A stretch of 64,000 nt of DNA, from assembly GCF_009674485.1 (NCBI RefSeq), contig NZ_WKJJ01000013.1:179829-243828 (forward strand), read 5' to 3'. Of this stretch, positions 62,096 to 64,000 are shown one piece after another. Both the position numbers and the translations under genes were made by a program. The stretch is from Pseudoduganella rivuli. Lineage in GTDB: Bacteria; Pseudomonadota; Gammaproteobacteria; Burkholderiales; Burkholderiaceae_D. The notes under the pieces were generated by a model, which searched no databases, was not told the DNA's origin, and saw only the letters and a program-made list of their open reading frames with translations. Each line of letters starts with the position of its first letter. Position 1 is the stretch's first letter.

Positions 62096-63406
62096 TCAAT
62101 CCGGTTTTTTCGCTGCCAGTGCGTAAGGCACTTCGATCGTGGCAATCACGCCGCTTGGGCTGTTGGGTTCGATGTTCAGCGAGCCGGCATTACCGTGCAA
62201 CAGTTTCAAGCGTTCGCGGATATTCGACAGGCCCAGACCGGTGCCATCGCTGGGTTTGGCGCCGAAACCGAGGCCATCGTCCGTCACCGTCACTTGCAGC
62301 TTGTTGTGCGCCACTTGCGCGCGTACTTGCAAAGTGCCGCCTTCCGGTTTGCCTTCCAGGCCGTGTTTGATGGCGTTTTCCACCATCGATTGCAGCATCA
62401 TGGGCGGGAAAGCTGCCGTGCGCAGGCCATCGGGGATATCGAAATCAATGGTGAGGCGTTCTTCCATGCGCATTTTCAGCAGGGCGAGGTAAGCGGCCAC
62501 CATGTCCGCTTCGCGGCCCAGGTTCGTGACGAGGCTGCTGTCGCGCATTTGCGGGAGGACGGCGCGCAAGTACTTGATCAGGCTGCGCTGCATGGCGGAG
62601 GCGCGCGGGGGATCGGTTTCAATCAGGTATTCAACGGACGCCAGTGTATTGAAGAGGAAATGCGGTTCCACCTGGGCCTGCATCATTTGCATTTTGGCTT
62701 CACTGAGTTGGCGCTGCATGGATTCGCGTTCGGCGGCGGCGTTGGCGAACATCGTCTGCGCTTCCGCCCGTTTTTTGCCTCCCATCAGCGCCTTGGTGCC
62801 GAACAGGGCCAGGATCAGCAGGAAAATAAAGCTCTTGAACCAGGTCGACGCCTGCTTGTGATAGCGCGACACCTTTTGTTCGGCCGCATCGTCGACAGCC
62901 TCTTCAATAGCATTGGACAGTTCCTCGCCGATTTGCGGCGGCAATTCAATGTGGACTTCTTCGCCAGGCAGGGCGGGGGCGGCGTGGCCAGGCTTCAGTG
63001 GTTTGCCGGGCTTGTTCTGCAGTGGCTCGGGTGGCTCGGGCGGCGCGGGTGCTGCCGGTGCTTCGGGCGCTTCCGGTGTTGCCGGGGCTTCCGCGGATGC
63101 GGACTCCTTGCGCCCCTTGCCGGCGCGCGGGTTGAAGTGGATGCCGCTGTCATCGATGGTGATGCTGGTATCGGAGTGGCGCGCATTTCTCTTCTTGTCG
63201 CGCACGATTTGGGCGTACTCCTCATCCGGGCCGGATGAAAACAATTCATCTTGCAAGATCGAAGCGGCAATCATCGACAGCGCGGCAAACAGGAAGAATT
63301 TCCACCACGACAGCTGGGTAACCCAGGTCGCCGTGGCGTCAAAGCCCCGGTGCAGCCACACCAGGATGGTTCTCACGATGTCTTGTGCTTTCGGTTGAGG
63401 AAACAT
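62096..63406 (-). CDS. LytS-type sensor histidine kinase with acidic Pro-rich linker
   Basis: 436 residues from the ATG at 63,406 (an upstream in-frame extension exists but has no ribosome site). Membrane helix near residues 32-50, a long periplasmic stretch (about 55-190) rich in Pro, Ala and Glu, a second membrane helix (about 195-213), a coiled coil, then the kinase domain with MQAQVEPHFLFNTLASV and HATPase motifs LQSMVENAIKHGLEG and TGLGLSNIRERL. The low-complexity periplasmic part is unusual for this family. Confidence 0.88.
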   Translation of the reverse strand: MFPQPKAQDIVRTILVWLHRGFDATATWVTQLSWWKFFLFAALSMIAASILQDELFSSGPDEEYAQIVRDKKRNARHSDTSITIDDSGIHFNPRAGKGRKESASAEAPATPEAPEAPAAPAPPEPPEPLQNKPGKPLKPGHAAPALPGEEVHIELPPQIGEELSNAIEEAVDDAAEQKVSRYHKQASTWFKSFIFLLILALFGTKALMGGKKRAEAQTMFANAAAERESMQRQLSEAKMQMMQAQVEPHFLFNTLASVEYLIETDPPRASAMQRSLIKYLRAVLPQMRDSSLVTNLGREADMVAAYLALLKMRMEERLTIDFDIPDGLRTAAFPPMMLQSMVENAIKHGLEGKPEGGTLQVRAQVAHNKLQVTVTDDGLGFGAKPSDGTGLGLSNIRERLKLLHGNAGSLNIEPNSPSGVIATIEVPYALAAKKPD

Positions 63407-63900
63407 GCAACGCTTTCGGATTTTTCTGATGGTGCAACTGTACGCAAGGCACGGCGGATGCGCCATGGTGTTGCGACAGTCTGCATAAAACAGGGAATGG
63501 AAGGAAGAAAAGTTGCGAGGCGTCAAAACGTGGGCTTGCCAAATGTGCCGAGGCTTTGCTATAGTTCTGTCCCCGCAGCGCTGCGACAGATCAACGAAAC
63601 AGCGTAGCAGGATGAAGTAAAGACGAGGGGTTGACGAGAATCACGAAACACTAGATAATCTCGCTTCTCTGCTGCTGACGAACAAAACGCTTCGTCAAAT
63701 ACGAAAAGTAAGCAGCCTTCTTTAAAAATAAACAGTCGATAAGTGTGGGTGTTAGATGAGATCAGCCCGGTATCTTTTAGATACTGATGCTCAAATTATT
63801 ATTTAACACTCGCAAAAAAATTAACGTAAATCTCTTCGGAGATTTCGTCAGTATTTTGAGTGAGTGACCTCCAGCAGCAATGCTGGAAAAACAGAGATTG
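63407..63900 (+). promoter_or_regulatory. ribosomal RNA operon promoter and leader
   Basis: No gene in this 494-base gap. TTGACG (63,631-63,636), 17-bp spacer and GATAAT (63,654-63,659) make a good rRNA promoter. Downstream are a boxA-like CCTTCTTTA (63,716-63,724), a hairpin AAATCTC-TTCG-GAGATTT (63,828-63,845) and CCAGCA-GCAA-TGCTGG (63,871-63,886). These fit antitermination and RNase III processing elements of an rrn leader. Confidence 0.75.
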
Positions 63901-64000
63901 AACTGAAGAGTTTGATCCTGGCTCAGATTGAACGCTGGCGGCATGCTTTACACATGCAAGTCGAACGGCAGCACGGGCTTCGGCCTGGTGGCGAGTGGCG
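63901..64000 (+). rRNA. rrs: 16S ribosomal RNA, 5' part
   Basis: Begins AACTGAAGAGTTTGATCCTG and continues with the universal GCTCAGATTGAACGCTGGCG region, then the first variable helix. The gene runs out of the window. The 5' sequence is of betaproteobacterial type. Confidence 0.97.

Overview
The window is a GC-rich chromosomal segment from a betaproteobacterium, most likely family Oxalobacteraceae (Massilia/Duganella/Janthinobacterium group). This rests on the first 100 bases of a 16S rRNA gene at the right edge, a Burkholderiales-type murJ/rpsT neighbourhood, a methylcitrate cluster of the prpR/prpBC-acnD-prpF type, a betaproteobacterial sulfate assimilation operon, and several PEP-CTERM proteins. 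The genus cannot be fixed from the sequence alone. No CRISPR array, prophage, insertion sequence or tRNA was found; it reads as ordinary core chromosome with an accessory-looking left third.

Left third (1-22 kb): the 3' part of a secreted ExeM/NucH-like nuclease, a PEP-CTERM protein, a PhoB-like response regulator with Glu in place of the phosphoacceptor Asp, a translationally coupled EpsA-like LuxR regulator, a small Cys-rich secreted protein, a very large S8 (subtilisin) protease and a QFxxD-type PEP-CTERM protein. Next comes an eleven-gene cluster (8.5-18.1 kb) for a type II secretion/type IV pilus-like machine: major pseudopilin, GspF, GspE, PilM/N/O/P-like proteins, a TPR-bearing secretin lipoprotein and three more pseudopilins, the last lacking the conserved Glu5. 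A further PEP-CTERM gene follows. MurJ, ribosomal protein S20, an Ala/Ser-repeat secreted peptide and an HD-GYP protein close the region.

Middle (22.8-42.4 kb): RluE-like pseudouridine synthase, isocitrate dehydrogenase, an orphan MqsA-type zinc-finger protein, cold-shock protein, clpS-clpA, a LytS/LytTR two-component pair, and the propionate (2-methylcitrate) locus. In that locus PrpR is divergent from prpB-prpC-acnD-prpF, across an exact sigma-54 promoter and a GTTTCAA/TTGAAAC palindrome. A 1090-residue multi-PAS GGDEF-EAL protein and exonuclease III follow.

Right third (42.7-64 kb): a small cluster (unknown, CreA, lipoprotein), pepA divergent from lptF-lptG, a short CbiX-type chelatase, an uncharacterised protein, an M13 metallopeptidase, and the sulfate assimilation operon cysI-DUF934-cysH-cysD-cysN-cobA, divergent from a CysB-type regulator. 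The CysH protein carries the cysteines of an iron-sulfur APS reductase and no APS kinase is present, so sulfate is probably reduced through APS directly. A methyltransferase, a porin, an orphan NarL-type histidine kinase, a second LytS/LytTR pair and the promoter, leader and start of a ribosomal RNA operon end the window.

The least ordinary items are the hybrid secretion machine with an Glu5-less pseudopilin and its PEP-CTERM neighbours, the response regulator with an altered phosphorylation site, the 42-bp-repeat Ala/Ser peptide, and REP-like palindromes after two genes. I did not find a clearly new defence or mobile system.
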